Assembly (NCBI GenBank): GCA_964561005.1
Contig: CAZLNO010000009.1
Coordinates: 1 to 60,653 of the forward strand
Reading direction: 5' to 3'
DNA from: CAZLNO01 sp964561005
GTDB lineage: Bacteria; Pseudomonadota; Alphaproteobacteria; Kiloniellales; Rhodovibrionaceae
DNA length: 60,653 nt
The notes beneath the pieces are model-generated. The model saw only the letters and a list, made by a program, of their open reading frames with translations, had not been told where the DNA came from and made no database searches. This document shows positions 37,766 to 46,705 of the stretch, piece by piece. Every line of letters starts with the position of its first letter. Positions within the stretch are counted from its first letter, which is position 1. The translations under genes were made by a program, and so were the position numbers.

Positions 37766-38794
37766 CTATCCCTCGCGGCTCGCCGCGGGTTCGCCGGCGG
37801 GCTCTGGCGGCCGTCCGCCCGCGCCGGCGCGCGCCAGGAGCTCCCGGCCGCGCTTCAGCGCCTCCATGACGCCGCCCGGCATGAAGACCACCACCAGCAC
37901 GAAGATGAGACCCAGGATCAGCTTCCACTGCTCGCCGATGAAGGCCTGCACCACGTTCTCGAAGTAGAGCATGAAGCCGGCGCCCAGCATCGGCCCGACC
38001 AGCGTGCCGACGCCGCCGATGACCGACATGATCACCACCTCGCCCGAGGTGGACCAGTGCAGGAACTTGGTGGCGACATAGGGCTCGTAGATCACCATCA
38101 GCGAACCCGCCATGCCGGCGTAAAGGCCCGAGATGACGTAGCCGCCCATCTTGTACTTCCAGACGTCCACGCCGGTGTATTCCAGCCGCATCGCGTTCGA
38201 CTTGATGGAACGCAGCATGAGGCCGAAGGGCGAGCGCTGGATGCGCCGTGCCATGTAGAACATCCCCACCGCGATGACCGCGCAAAGGTAGAAGACGTTC
38301 AGGCCGTCCATCGGGATGCCGAGCAGGTTCGGCTGGGTCGACATGGTCAGCCCGTTGTCGCCGCCGGTCCAGTCGGAGAAGATCGACAGCGCCGCGGCGT
38401 GCAGCATCTCCGCGAAGGCCAGAGTCAGGATGGCGAAGTAGATGCCCGCCCGCCGCAGGGTGAGGAACCCCAGGGCGAAGGCCAGCGGCAGGATGACCAC
38501 GAAGCTGGCCGCCATCGCCACCAGGATCTCGCCGGTGACGTGCTTGAAGACCAGCCCGGTCACATAGGCCGAGGCCCCGAAGAAGGCGGCGTGGCCGAAG
38601 GACAGGTAGCCGGTGAAGCCGAGCAGGATGTCGAAGCCGACGGCGAAGATCATCCAGATGACGATCTTGGTGGCCAGCGCCTCGTAGCCGGCGATCAGCG
38701 GCAGCCAGAACGGCATCGGCAGGACGACGGCCGCGAAGATGCCCAGCGCGACCAGGTCGGAAACGGGCTTCCTGCCCCGGGTGATCACGCTCAT
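37766..38794 (-). CDS. livM: Branched-chain amino acid/amide-type ABC transporter permease (LivM)
   Basis: A 342-residue membrane protein with about ten hydrophobic segments. The LivM hallmarks DILLGFTGYLSFGHAAFFGASAY near residues 58-80 and VVIMSVIGGVGTLVGPMLGAGF near 250-275 are present. The ATG at 38792-38794 overlaps the livH stop codon; a longer in-frame reading lies antisense or out of frame within livH. The C-terminal tail is proline-rich. Confidence 0.92.
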   Translation of the reverse strand: MSVITRGRKPVSDLVALGIFAAVVLPMPFWLPLIAGYEALATKIVIWMIFAVGFDILLGFTGYLSFGHAAFFGASAYVTGLVFKHVTGEILVAMAASFVVILPLAFALGFLTLRRAGIYFAILTLAFAEMLHAAALSIFSDWTGGDNGLTMSTQPNLLGIPMDGLNVFYLCAVIAVGMFYMARRIQRSPFGLMLRSIKSNAMRLEYTGVDVWKYKMGGYVISGLYAGMAGSLMVIYEPYVATKFLHWSTSGEVVIMSVIGGVGTLVGPMLGAGFMLYFENVVQAFIGEQWKLILGLIFVLVVVFMPGGVMEALKRGRELLARAGAGGRPPEPAGEPAASREG

Positions 38795-39684
38795 TCCGCA
38801 ACTCCTTTCTGGCCGAGCAGCCCGCGTGGGCGCACGAGCAGCACCACGACGGCGACGAGATAGATCGCGATCTGCTGGATGGCCGCGATCTCCGCGGAAA
38901 AGCTCAGCGCCATGCCGAGCAGGATGGCCGCCAGCAGCGCCCCGGTCAGCGAGCCCATGCCGCCGATCACCACGACCAGGAAGGACGGCACCAGCAGGCC
39001 CATGCCCACGCCGGGACTGACCTGGGTGACCGGCGCGCCGAAGACGCCCGCGATGCCGGCGATCAACGCGCCCAGCCCGAACACGATGGCGAAACGCCGA
39101 CGCGTGTTGACGCCCAGGAAGCGCAGCATCTCGGAATCCCGCATGCCGGCGCGCACCACCAGGCCGAAGCGGGTGAACTGCAGCAGCGCGAACAGCGCCG
39201 CCACCGTCACCAGCGAGACAATGATGAGGATCAGCCGCCACTTGGGAAAGACGACGACACCCTCAAGGAAGGGCACGTAGTTGCTCAGGAAGGCCACGCC
39301 GTTGCCCCAGGACGGCAGCGCCAGCGGCAGGTTGTTGGCGCCGAAGATCCATTTGAAGACCTCCTCCACCACCAGCGCCACGCCGAAGGTGACCAGGATC
39401 TGGTCGGTATGCGGCCGCCAGTAGAAGTAGCGGATCAGCCCGCGCTCCAACGCCAGGCCGACGGCGAAAAGCATCAGCGGCACCAGCACGATCGCCGCCA
39501 GGTAGCTGACGTTCTGCGCGACGATCACGGTGAAGTAGGCGGCGATGAGGTAGAGCGCCCCGTGGGCGAAGTTCACCACCCCCAGCGTGCCGAAGATCAG
39601 CGTCAGGCCGAGCGCGATCAGCGCATAGATCGCGCCGAGCTGCAGCCCGGTCAGCACCTGCAGGAAAACACTGTTGATATCCAT
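38791..39684 (-). CDS. livH: Branched-chain amino acid/amide-type ABC transporter permease (LivH)
   Basis: A 297-residue inner-membrane permease with the LivH start LQVLTGLQLGAIYALIALGLTLIFGTLGVVNFAHGALY and the late VVIGGMGSLTGALLAAILLGM block. It pairs with LivM. A 150-bp gap with a very strong hairpin separates it from the binding-protein gene upstream, a common arrangement that gives more binding protein than permease. Confidence 0.93.
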   Translation of the reverse strand: MDINSVFLQVLTGLQLGAIYALIALGLTLIFGTLGVVNFAHGALYLIAAYFTVIVAQNVSYLAAIVLVPLMLFAVGLALERGLIRYFYWRPHTDQILVTFGVALVVEEVFKWIFGANNLPLALPSWGNGVAFLSNYVPFLEGVVVFPKWRLILIIVSLVTVAALFALLQFTRFGLVVRAGMRDSEMLRFLGVNTRRRFAIVFGLGALIAGIAGVFGAPVTQVSPGVGMGLLVPSFLVVVIGGMGSLTGALLAAILLGMALSFSAEIAAIQQIAIYLVAVVVLLVRPRGLLGQKGVAE

Positions 39685-39792
39685 GGCGGACCTCGGTCGC
39701 GGATGGTCGGCACAGCGGCGCGCCCGACGTCACGGGCCGCCCCTCGCCCACCCCTGCGCGGCGGCGGTTGCGGAACCTTGGCGGCGAACGGT

Positions 39793-39827
39793 GCCGGCGT
39801 GCCGGGACGATGCCCCGGCACGCCGGC
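39793..39827 (-). terminator. Strong hairpin between the binding-protein gene and livH
   Basis: GCCGGCGTGCCGGG (39793-39806) and CCCGGCACGCCGGC (39814-39827) are perfectly complementary over 14 bp with a 7-nt loop, beginning 8 bp after the binding-protein stop. There is no T-run, so partial termination or 3'-end protection of the upstream message is more likely than full termination. Confidence 0.7.
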
Positions 39828-39834
39828 CGCGGCC

Positions 39835-41214
39835 TCAGGCCGGCTTGTAGGGACCGAGCTCTCCGGTGAAGGTATCGACGGGATAGATCACGTCGTCCCT
39901 CCCCACGTGGCTCACGATCGACAGCAGGTCGTACTCGCCCTGCTTCTGGTCGGGGCCCTTGCCCTGCACCACCAGGATGTCCTTGAAGCACTGGTGGTCC
40001 TCGGCGCGGTAGAGCGCCCGGCCGGGGCCCATGCCCTCGAACTCGAAGCCTTCCAGGGTCTTGATGACCTCCGGCGGGTAGAAGGTGCCGGCGGTCTCGC
40101 AGGCGTTGGCGTAGAGCAGCGTCTGCACGTAGCAAGTCTGCGCGGCCTGCGACGGCGGGAAGCCGTACTCCGCCTCGAAGGACTTGACGAAGGCCTGCGA
40201 GCCCGCGTCGTCCAGCGCCCAGTTCCAGTTGGTGGTACCGTACACGCCGTCGATGTTCGCCGCGCCGGCGCCCTGGGCCATCAGGCGGCTGTACAGCGGC
40301 ACCACGACCTGGACGTCCTTGCCGTTCTTCTGCATGTCCCGGATGCCGAACTGCACAGCCTGGGTCAGCGAGTTGTTCATGTCCTTGCCGTAGTGGTTCA
40401 GCACCAGGACATCGGCGTCAGAGTTCAGGAAGGCCGTGAGGAACTGCGAGTAGTCGGTCGAGCCGAGCGGGGTCATGATGTTGTTGACCGTCGTCCAGCC
40501 CTCGGCCTCGGTGAAGTTCTTGATCGACTCGTACTGCGTGTGGCCCCAGGTGTAGTCGGCCGTCAGGTGGAAGGCGCGGCGGTCGGTGCCGTACTCCTTC
40601 GCCAGGATCGGGCCGAGCGCCTTGCCGCTCATGTAGGCGTTGAAGAAGTGGCGGAAGCCGTTGCGGCGCTTGTCCTTGCCGGTGGTGTCGTTGGAGTGCG
40701 TCAGCCCGCACATGTAGACGATGCCCATCTCCTGGGCCAGATACTGCTGGGCAATGGCGGTGGCGGAGGACGAACCGCCGCTGAACATGATCACGCCGTC
40801 GCGCTCGATCATGCGCCGGGCCGAGGTGCGCGCGGCGTCGGGGTTGGTCTGGGTGTCGCCGGTGACATAGGTCACCTTCTTGCCCAGCACGCCGTTGCCG
40901 CTCAGCGCCGAGGGCTTCATGGTCTCCAGCATGCCGCCGCCGTCGTTGAGGTGCTTCACGGCCAGCTTGTAGGCGCGCAGCTCGTCCGCGCCCTCGTCGG
41001 CGTAGGCGCCGGTCTGCGGCACGTTGAAGCCGAGGACGACCTCCTTGCCCTCGACCGGGAAGTTGCCGATGGCCTCCTCGGCCCAGGCACCGCGCACGAA
41101 GCCGTAGGGCGCCTTGCCGCCGAGCATGAGGGTGCCCAGGCCCGCCGTGGTGGCGGCGCCCGCTTGCAGAATCCGGCGGCGCGACCAGCCGCGACGCACG
41201 TTGTTGTCCGTCAT
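39835..41214 (-). CDS. ABC transporter substrate-binding protein, Tat-exported
   Basis: A 459-residue periplasmic receptor of the LivK/urea-amide type. The N-terminus RRGWSRRRILQAGAATTAG carries a twin-arginine motif with a hydrophobic stretch to about residue 35. The mature part shows VVLGFNVPQTGAYADEGADE, VMFSGGSSSATAIAQQYLAQ-like (IMFSGGSSSATAIAQQYLAQE) and HLTADYTWGHTQYESIKNFTEAEG. This length and the SDTT-type hinge resemble receptors for amides, urea or amino acids; the ligand cannot be fixed. It heads the transporter operon, divergent from the ScfR-like regulator. Confidence 0.85.
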   Translation of the reverse strand: MTDNNVRRGWSRRRILQAGAATTAGLGTLMLGGKAPYGFVRGAWAEEAIGNFPVEGKEVVLGFNVPQTGAYADEGADELRAYKLAVKHLNDGGGMLETMKPSALSGNGVLGKKVTYVTGDTQTNPDAARTSARRMIERDGVIMFSGGSSSATAIAQQYLAQEMGIVYMCGLTHSNDTTGKDKRRNGFRHFFNAYMSGKALGPILAKEYGTDRRAFHLTADYTWGHTQYESIKNFTEAEGWTTVNNIMTPLGSTDYSQFLTAFLNSDADVLVLNHYGKDMNNSLTQAVQFGIRDMQKNGKDVQVVVPLYSRLMAQGAGAANIDGVYGTTNWNWALDDAGSQAFVKSFEAEYGFPPSQAAQTCYVQTLLYANACETAGTFYPPEVIKTLEGFEFEGMGPGRALYRAEDHQCFKDILVVQGKGPDQKQGEYDLLSIVSHVGRDDVIYPVDTFTGELGPYKPA

Positions 41215-41373
41215 GAACGCCTCCTGAACGTTTCTGTCTCCCTGGCGTCTTGCCGGCCGATCCTGTTTTCTTCGACGGAAAGGCCGGCGGAAGCAGGTTA
41301 TGCAGGCTTGTTAAGGGCGGCAACAACAAACTGAAAACGCAGACGGTTTTTGTCAATTTCTTGCTAATGGATG

Positions 41374-41397
41374 TGTAAATCTGTAAACTCGTGAAAA
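41374..41397 (+). promoter_or_regulatory. TGTAAA-type direct repeats ahead of the ScfR-like gene
   Basis: TGTAAA at 41374-41379 and 41382-41387 and TGAAAA at 41392-41397 are spaced 8 and 10 bp apart, in an AT-rich patch that ends about 30 nt before the regulator start codon. They may be an operator for self-control or for the divergent transporter operon. This is a pattern-based guess. Confidence 0.3.
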
Positions 41398-41428
41398 CTC
41401 GTTACCCCGACCGGGAGAACCGGCGCCC

Positions 41429-42976
41429 ATGAGCCGCGCGCCCATCGGCCACCGCATCCGTCGCCGTCGCGAGGAGCTGGGCCTCACCCAGGCTCGCCTG
41501 GCCCAGCGCGGCGGCATCTCCGCCAGTTACCTGAACCTGATCGAGCACGACCGGCGCACCCCCGGCGGCGGGCTGCTGCGGCGCCTGGCCGAGGCCCTTG
41601 AGCTTGAACCGCAAGCCCTCTCGGGGGCCGAGGAGTCCCGGCTGGTCGGCGAGCTGGCGGAGGCCGCGGCCGATCCGGTCCTGGCCGAGACCGGCTTCGA
41701 CGGCCGCGAGGCGGAACGCCTGGTCGCCGCCGCGCCGCAAAGCGCGCACGCCCTGCTGGCCCTCTACCGCGCCCATCGCGGCCTCGCGGGTCAGGTCGCC
41801 GACCTCTCGGAGCGCATGGACCGCGACCCCTTCCTGGCCGACGCCAGCCACCAGATCCTGACGCTGATCACCGCCATCCGCTCCTTCTCCGAGATCCTGC
41901 GCGACTACGAGGACCTGGAGGCGGAGCAGCGGCAACGCTTCCTCGCCGGCATGGTCAGCGAGAGCGAGAAGCTGACGCAGGTGGCGCAGGAGATGTTCGA
42001 CTTCCTGGGCGGCCAGGCGGCGGCCAGCCGCCTCCCCGCGCCCGAGGCCGAGGTCGACGACCTGATCGCCGACAACCGCAACCACTTCCCCGCGCTGGAA
42101 ACGGCGGCGGACGACCTGCGGCGCCGGCTGCGCCCGCGGGACGGGCTGCAGGCGGCGGCGCTGCTGGAGGCGCTGCACCGGCGCCACGGCATCGCCGTGG
42201 GCTTCGCCCCGCCGGAACAATTGCCGCCCGAGGGCCAGGTCTTCGACGCGAACCGGCGCCGGCTGACGCTGTCGGAGGCGATCACCGCGCCAGGCGCCCG
42301 CTTCCGCCTGGCCGAGCTGGTGGTCAGCCTGGAGGCGCCGGAAGCCGTCGACACGATCGCGGCCGGCGCGAGGCTGAGCGGCGAGCCGGCCCGCGAAACC
42401 GCCCGGCGGGCGCTGATGCGCTATCTGGCCAGCGCCATCCTGTTTCCCTACGAGCCCTTCCTGGAGGCGGCGCGGGGACTGCGCCACGACATCGAGCGGC
42501 TGCAGCAGCGCTTCGGCGGCAGTTTCGAGCAGGTGTGCCACCGCCTCACCACACTCCGCCGCGACGGGCGCGAGGGCATTCCCTTCCACTTCCTGCGCAG
42601 CGACATCGCCGGCAACCTCTCCAAGCGGTTCAGCGCCTCGGGCCTGCGCCTGCCGCGGCACAGCGGCGCCTGCCCGCGCTGGGTGCTGCACGAGGCCTTC
42701 CTCACGCCGGGGCGCATCGTCACCCAGCGCGCCGAGATGCCGGACGGCGCCAGCTACATCTTCGTCGCCCAGGCGGTGGCCAAGCCCGGCGGCGGCCACG
42801 GCCAGCCGCGCAGCCGCTTCGCCGTGATGATCGGCTGCGACGCTGCTTATGCGCGGCATCTCGTCTACGGCGACCATCTGGAGGGCGCGCCCGGAACCCC
42901 GGTCGGCACGAGCTGCCGGCTGTGCCCGCGCGAGAACTGCGGCCAGCGCGCCGTGCCGCGCGCAACAACCGACTGA
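41429..42976 (+). CDS. XRE-family ScfR-like regulator with an embedded kinase DHp-like module
   Basis: A 515-residue DNA-binding regulator. Residues 5-65 form an XRE helix-turn-helix (LTQARLAQRGGISASYLNLIEHDRRTP). Residues 133-195 match a histidine-kinase DHp domain, with SHQILTLITAIRSFSEIL carrying His141. A degenerate IrrE-like region without HExxH follows (about 205-340). The DUF2083 end (about 350-510) has SFEQVCHRLTTL, GNLSKRFSASG, PRWVLHEAF and the Cys motif CRLCPRENCGQRA. DUF2083 proteins of this type (ScfR, e.g. PccR) sense short-chain acyl-CoAs. The DHp-like insert matches the downstream kinase at about 30 of 61 positions by eye. No kinase ATPase domain is present. Confidence 0.85.
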   Translation: MSRAPIGHRIRRRREELGLTQARLAQRGGISASYLNLIEHDRRTPGGGLLRRLAEALELEPQALSGAEESRLVGELAEAAADPVLAETGFDGREAERLVAAAPQSAHALLALYRAHRGLAGQVADLSERMDRDPFLADASHQILTLITAIRSFSEILRDYEDLEAEQRQRFLAGMVSESEKLTQVAQEMFDFLGGQAAASRLPAPEAEVDDLIADNRNHFPALETAADDLRRRLRPRDGLQAAALLEALHRRHGIAVGFAPPEQLPPEGQVFDANRRRLTLSEAITAPGARFRLAELVVSLEAPEAVDTIAAGARLSGEPARETARRALMRYLASAILFPYEPFLEAARGLRHDIERLQQRFGGSFEQVCHRLTTLRRDGREGIPFHFLRSDIAGNLSKRFSASGLRLPRHSGACPRWVLHEAFLTPGRIVTQRAEMPDGASYIFVAQAVAKPGGGHGQPRSRFAVMIGCDAAYARHLVYGDHLEGAPGTPVGTSCRLCPRENCGQRAVPRATTD

Positions 42977-42993
42977 TTCCGCGCGAATTGCCG

Positions 42994-43013
42994 GTCGGGG
43001 GCCTGCCCCCGAC
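42994..43013 (+). terminator. Hairpin after the ScfR-like gene
   Basis: GTCGGGGGC and GCCCCCGAC form a nearly continuous 9-bp palindrome starting 18 bp after the stop codon. No T-run follows. It and the next palindrome probably separate the regulator from the receiver gene. Confidence 0.5.
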
Positions 43014-43048
43014 TGGAACGTTCTGCCAGGCAAGACCGGGAAACGTTC

Positions 43049-43072
43049 GGGGCGCGGGCAAGCCCGCGCCCC
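43049..43072 (+). terminator. Second GC-rich palindrome before the receiver gene
   Basis: GGGGCGCGGGC (43049-43059) and GCCCGCGCCCC (43062-43072) pair over 11 bp around two bases. It is the second strong palindrome in this 273-bp gap and may be a repeat-type element as much as a terminator. Confidence 0.45.
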
Positions 43073-43249
43073 GCAAATGCGACAAAACCCGGACACATCA
43101 CGTGTTACCGACAGGCCTGGCGGCGCGAAGATGACAATTGCGGGTGCGCCCGCTACGATGTCGCCGAAATGATCGCAGAAGCAAGGTGAAAGGCGCCCCG
43201 TGAGACGGCGGTGGCCGCGAAGACGAAAACCTTGCCGGGGAGGATACGT

Positions 43250-43645
43250 TTGTCGCATTCGGTTCTCGTTGCCGAGGACGAGCGGAACATTGCCGAGTCC
43301 CTGACCTTCCTGATGGAGAAGGCGGGCCTGGATGTCCGGGTTGCCTACGACGGGCCCACCGCGCTGCGGATGGTGGGCGAGCGCACGCCCGATCTGGTCC
43401 TGCTCGACCTCATGATCCCGGGCTGCGACGGCTTCGAGGTGCTGCGCCGACTGCGGGACAATCCGAACTGGCGGGCCATGCGCGTGCTGATCCTGACGGC
43501 CAAGGGCCGCGAGATCGACCGGCGCAAGGCGCAGGACCTCGGCGTCGACGACTACATGACCAAGCCCTTCTCGACCCGCGACGTGGTGAAGCGGGTGCAG
43601 GCGCTGCTCGGGATCGACACGGACACGGGCGAGGGCTCGCCCTGA
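43250..43645 (+). CDS. Stand-alone response-regulator receiver
   Basis: A 131-residue single receiver. The acidic pair is in VAEDERN, phospho-acceptor Asp53 in LVLLDLMIPGCDGFE, and the switch in ILTAKGRE and DYMTKPF. There is no output domain. I choose the TTG at 43250-43252: GGGGAGG ends 6 nt ahead of it, and homology begins there (SHSVLVAEDE). A GTG at 43211 would add 13 residues of basic leader and lacks a good site. It is 16 bp ahead of a small membrane protein gene and just upstream of the symporter-type kinase, its likely phosphodonor. Confidence 0.85.
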   Translation: MSHSVLVAEDERNIAESLTFLMEKAGLDVRVAYDGPTALRMVGERTPDLVLLDLMIPGCDGFEVLRRLRDNPNWRAMRVLILTAKGREIDRRKAQDLGVDDYMTKPFSTRDVVKRVQALLGIDTDTGEGSP

Positions 43646-43661
43646 GGCGCGGAGGGCCGCC

Positions 43662-43949
43662 ATGCAGAGCCTGCAACGCCTGAGCGATCGCGCGCTCGCC
43701 ATTCCCCTGGTCGGCTTCGTGCTGCTGATGCCGCCGCTGCTGCCGCTGTTCGCCCGGTCGGTGAGCGTGCTGGGCGTGCCACTGCTGGTGGTCTACGTCT
43801 TCGGCGTCTGGCTGCTGCTGATCCTGGCCGGCCGCTGGGCCGCCCTCGCCCTCCAGGCGGCCGCCGACGCCCACGAAACGGTGGAGCAGGAGGAGCGCGC
43901 GCGCGAGGTCCAGCGGCATGACGCGGACGAGGCAGGTGGGCCGTGCTGA
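43662..43949 (+). CDS. Small membrane protein preceding the symporter-type kinase
   Basis: A 95-residue protein with two adjacent hydrophobic helices (about 13-33 and 37-58) and a charged helical tail rich in Glu, Arg and Ala. I do not recognise a named family. It resembles the short companion proteins often encoded ahead of sodium/solute symporters. Its end overlaps the kinase start by 7 bp (43943-43949), so the two are translated together and may interact in the membrane. Confidence 0.7.
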   Translation: MQSLQRLSDRALAIPLVGFVLLMPPLLPLFARSVSVLGVPLLVVYVFGVWLLLILAGRWAALALQAAADAHETVEQEERAREVQRHDADEAGGPC

Positions 43950-46705
43950 GCATCCTGGGCATCGTCCTGGCGGCGCTTGCCTACCTGGGCCTGCTGTTCG
44001 CCATCGCCTTCTACGCCGACAAGCGCGCCGACGCCGGGCGCAGCCTGATCCGCAATCCCTATGTCTACACGCTGTCGATCGCGGTCTACTGCACCTCGTG
44101 GACGTTCTACGGCGCGGTCGGGTCGGCGGCGCGCAGCGGCCTGGAGTTCGTCACCATCTACGTCGGTCCGACGCTGGTCTTCCTGGGCTGGTGGTTCCTG
44201 CTGCGCAAGATCGTGCGCATCAGCAAGGCGCACCGCATCACCTCGATCGCCGACTTCATCTCCTCGCGCTATGGCAAGAGCCCGCGCCTGGGCATGCTGG
44301 TGACCCTGATCGCCGTGGCGGGGACGATGCCCTACATCGCCCTGCAGTTGAAGGCCGTGGCGACCAGCTTCAACGTCCTGGCCGGCTATCGCGAGCTGAA
44401 CGCCGCCGGCGCGCTGGGCCACGCGCAAAGCATCGCCACCGATACCGCCTTCTGGGTGGCCGCCGGCATGGCGTTCTTCGTCATCCTCTTCGGCACGCGG
44501 CAGATCGACGCCGACGAGCACCACGAGGGCGTGGTGGCCGCTGTCGCCTTCGAATCCTTCGTCAAGCTGTTCGCCCTCCTGGCCGTGGGCCTCTTCGTCA
44601 CCTTCGGCCTCTTCGCCGGCTTCGGCGACCTCTTCGCCAGCGCCGCCGAGGTGCCCGGCGTGCCGGAGCTGTTCGCCTTTCCCGATGCCGACGGCCCGCG
44701 CTGGCTGACGCTGACGCTGCTGTCGATGGCGGCGGCCTTCTGCCTGCCCCGACAATTCCAGATCGCCGTCGTCGAGAACGTGGACGAGCGCCACCTCGCG
44801 ACGGCCGCCTGGATGTTCCCGCTCTACATGCTGGCCATGAGCCTGTTTGCCCTGCCGATCGCCCTGGCCGGGCTGACGCTGCTGCCGGCCTCGGCCGACC
44901 CGGACTTCTTCGTGCTGACCCTGCCGATGGTCTGGGGGCAGGACGGCCTGGCGCTGGCCGCCTTCATCGGCGGGCTGTCCTCGGCGACCAGCATGGTCAT
45001 CGTCGCCGCCATCGCGCTGTCGACCATGGTCTGCAACGACCTGGTGATGCCGGCCCTGCTGCGCATCCGCTGGCTGCGCCTGACCGAGCGCGGGGACCTC
45101 ACGGGGCTGCTGCTGTTCATCCGGCGCACCAGCATCATCCTCGTCTTCCTGCTGGGCTTCGGTTATTACCGTCTGACCGGCGAGAGCGGCGCGCTGGCGG
45201 CGATCGGCCTGGTGTCCTTCTCGGCGGTGGCGCAGTTCGTGCCGGCGCTGGTGGGCGGGCTGTTCTGGCGCGGCGGCACCCGCACGGGCGCGCAGCTCGC
45301 GCTGGTGCTGGGCTTCGCGGTATGGGCCTACACCCTGCTGTTGCCCTCGGTGGCGCGCGCCGGCTGGCTCGACCCCAGCTTCATCGACGTCGGCCCCTGG
45401 GGCCTCGCGCTGCTGCGTCCGGAAGCGCTGTTCGGGCTGGCGGGCTGGGACCCGCTGGCGCATGCGCTGTTCTGGAGCATGCTGGCGAACGTCGGCGGCT
45501 ACGTCGCCGGCTCGCTGTTCTCCAGCCAGGACGCCCTGGAGCGCCTGCAAAGCACGCTCTTCGTCGACGTCTTCCGGCGCCCGACGCGCGGCTCGGCCGA
45601 CGTCTGGTCGCGCTCGGCGGCGGTGGAGGACCTCTACGACCTGGTGCAGCGCTTCCTGGGCCGCGAGCGGGCGTACCGCGCCTTTCGCGACTACGCGCGG
45701 GCGCGCGGCGGCAGCGGCGAGCGCCTGCCCGAGGCCGATGCCGACCTCATCGCCTTCGTCGAGCGCCTGCTGGCCGGCAGCCTGGGGGCCGCCTCGGCGC
45801 GGGTGGTGGTCGCCTCGGTCGCCAAGGGCGAGATGCCGCGCCTGGAGGAGGTCATGAAAATCCTGGAGGAAACCCACCAGGCCATCGCCTACAGCCACAA
45901 GCTGGAGCAGAAGTCCAAGGAGCTGGAGGCCACCGCCGCCGAGCTGAAGCGCGCCAACGCCCGGCTGCAGGAGCTGGACAAGCTGAAGGACGACTTCCTG
46001 TCCACCGTCAGCCACGAGCTGCGCACGCCGCTCACCTCCATCCGCTCGTTCTCGGAGATCCTGGAGGACTACCCGGATCTGCGGCACGAGGACAGCCGGC
46101 GCTACCTGGCGATCATCGCCAGCGAGAGCCAGCGCCTGACCCGGCTGATCGACGAGATCCTGGACCTCGCCCGGCTGGAGCAGGGGCGCAGCGAATGGCG
46201 GATGGCGCGCATCGAGGCGACACGGACGCTTCGCGACGCCATCGCGGCCACCGGCGGCCTGTTCCGCGAGAAGGACATCCGCCTGGACACCGACATCCAG
46301 GGCGCGGGCACGATGCTCTTTACCGACCGCGACCGCCTGATCCAGGTCTACGTCAACCTGCTGTCGAACGCGGTGAAGTATTGCGATCCCGCGCAGGGAC
46401 GCGTCGCGGTGCGCGGCCGGCCGGTGCCCGGCGGCTATCAGGTCTCGGTCTCGGACAACGGCCCCGGCGTCAGCGAGCAGGACCGCTCGCGCATCTTCGA
46501 CAAGTTCGCCCAGGCGACGGAGCACGCCGCCGACCGGCCATTGGGCACGGGGCTGGGGCTGGCGATCTCGCGCCGCATCGTGGAGCACTTCGGCGGGCGC
46601 ATCTGGATCGGCTCACCCGCCGGCCAGGGCGCGACCTTCCACGTCCTGCTGCCGCACGCCACCCAGGGCGCGGCGCCGCTGCCGGTCGACAGCGCCGCCG
46701 AGTAA
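43943..46705 (+). CDS. Sodium/solute-symporter-type sensor histidine kinase (CrbS-like)
   Basis: A 920-residue membrane kinase. Residues 1 to about 590 form a sodium/solute symporter domain with many helices and blocks such as VYCTSWTFYGAVGSAA and YKSPRLGM-like SRYGKSPRLGML. A coiled linker (SHKLEQKSKELEATAAEL) leads to the DHp domain with His691 in TVSHELRTPLTSIRSFSEIL, then an ATPase domain with NLLSNAVKYCD, VSDNGPGV and GTGLGLAISRRIVEHFGG. The architecture matches CrbS-type kinases that control acetate use in Vibrio and Pseudomonas. It starts at a GTG (43943). The TAA stop abuts a repeat element. Substrate sensing by the symporter part is inferred. Confidence 0.9.
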   Translation: MLSILGIVLAALAYLGLLFAIAFYADKRADAGRSLIRNPYVYTLSIAVYCTSWTFYGAVGSAARSGLEFVTIYVGPTLVFLGWWFLLRKIVRISKAHRITSIADFISSRYGKSPRLGMLVTLIAVAGTMPYIALQLKAVATSFNVLAGYRELNAAGALGHAQSIATDTAFWVAAGMAFFVILFGTRQIDADEHHEGVVAAVAFESFVKLFALLAVGLFVTFGLFAGFGDLFASAAEVPGVPELFAFPDADGPRWLTLTLLSMAAAFCLPRQFQIAVVENVDERHLATAAWMFPLYMLAMSLFALPIALAGLTLLPASADPDFFVLTLPMVWGQDGLALAAFIGGLSSATSMVIVAAIALSTMVCNDLVMPALLRIRWLRLTERGDLTGLLLFIRRTSIILVFLLGFGYYRLTGESGALAAIGLVSFSAVAQFVPALVGGLFWRGGTRTGAQLALVLGFAVWAYTLLLPSVARAGWLDPSFIDVGPWGLALLRPEALFGLAGWDPLAHALFWSMLANVGGYVAGSLFSSQDALERLQSTLFVDVFRRPTRGSADVWSRSAAVEDLYDLVQRFLGRERAYRAFRDYARARGGSGERLPEADADLIAFVERLLAGSLGAASARVVVASVAKGEMPRLEEVMKILEETHQAIAYSHKLEQKSKELEATAAELKRANARLQELDKLKDDFLSTVSHELRTPLTSIRSFSEILEDYPDLRHEDSRRYLAIIASESQRLTRLIDEILDLARLEQGRSEWRMARIEATRTLRDAIAATGGLFREKDIRLDTDIQGAGTMLFTDRDRLIQVYVNLLSNAVKYCDPAQGRVAVRGRPVPGGYQVSVSDNGPGVSEQDRSRIFDKFAQATEHAADRPLGTGLGLAISRRIVEHFGGRIWIGSPAGQGATFHVLLPHATQGAAPLPVDSAAE

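Noticed and set aside
41429..42976. Calling the XRE protein a histidine kinase
   Set aside because: Only the DHp-like helices are present. There are no N, G1 or G2 boxes, and the ends are an XRE domain and DUF2083.
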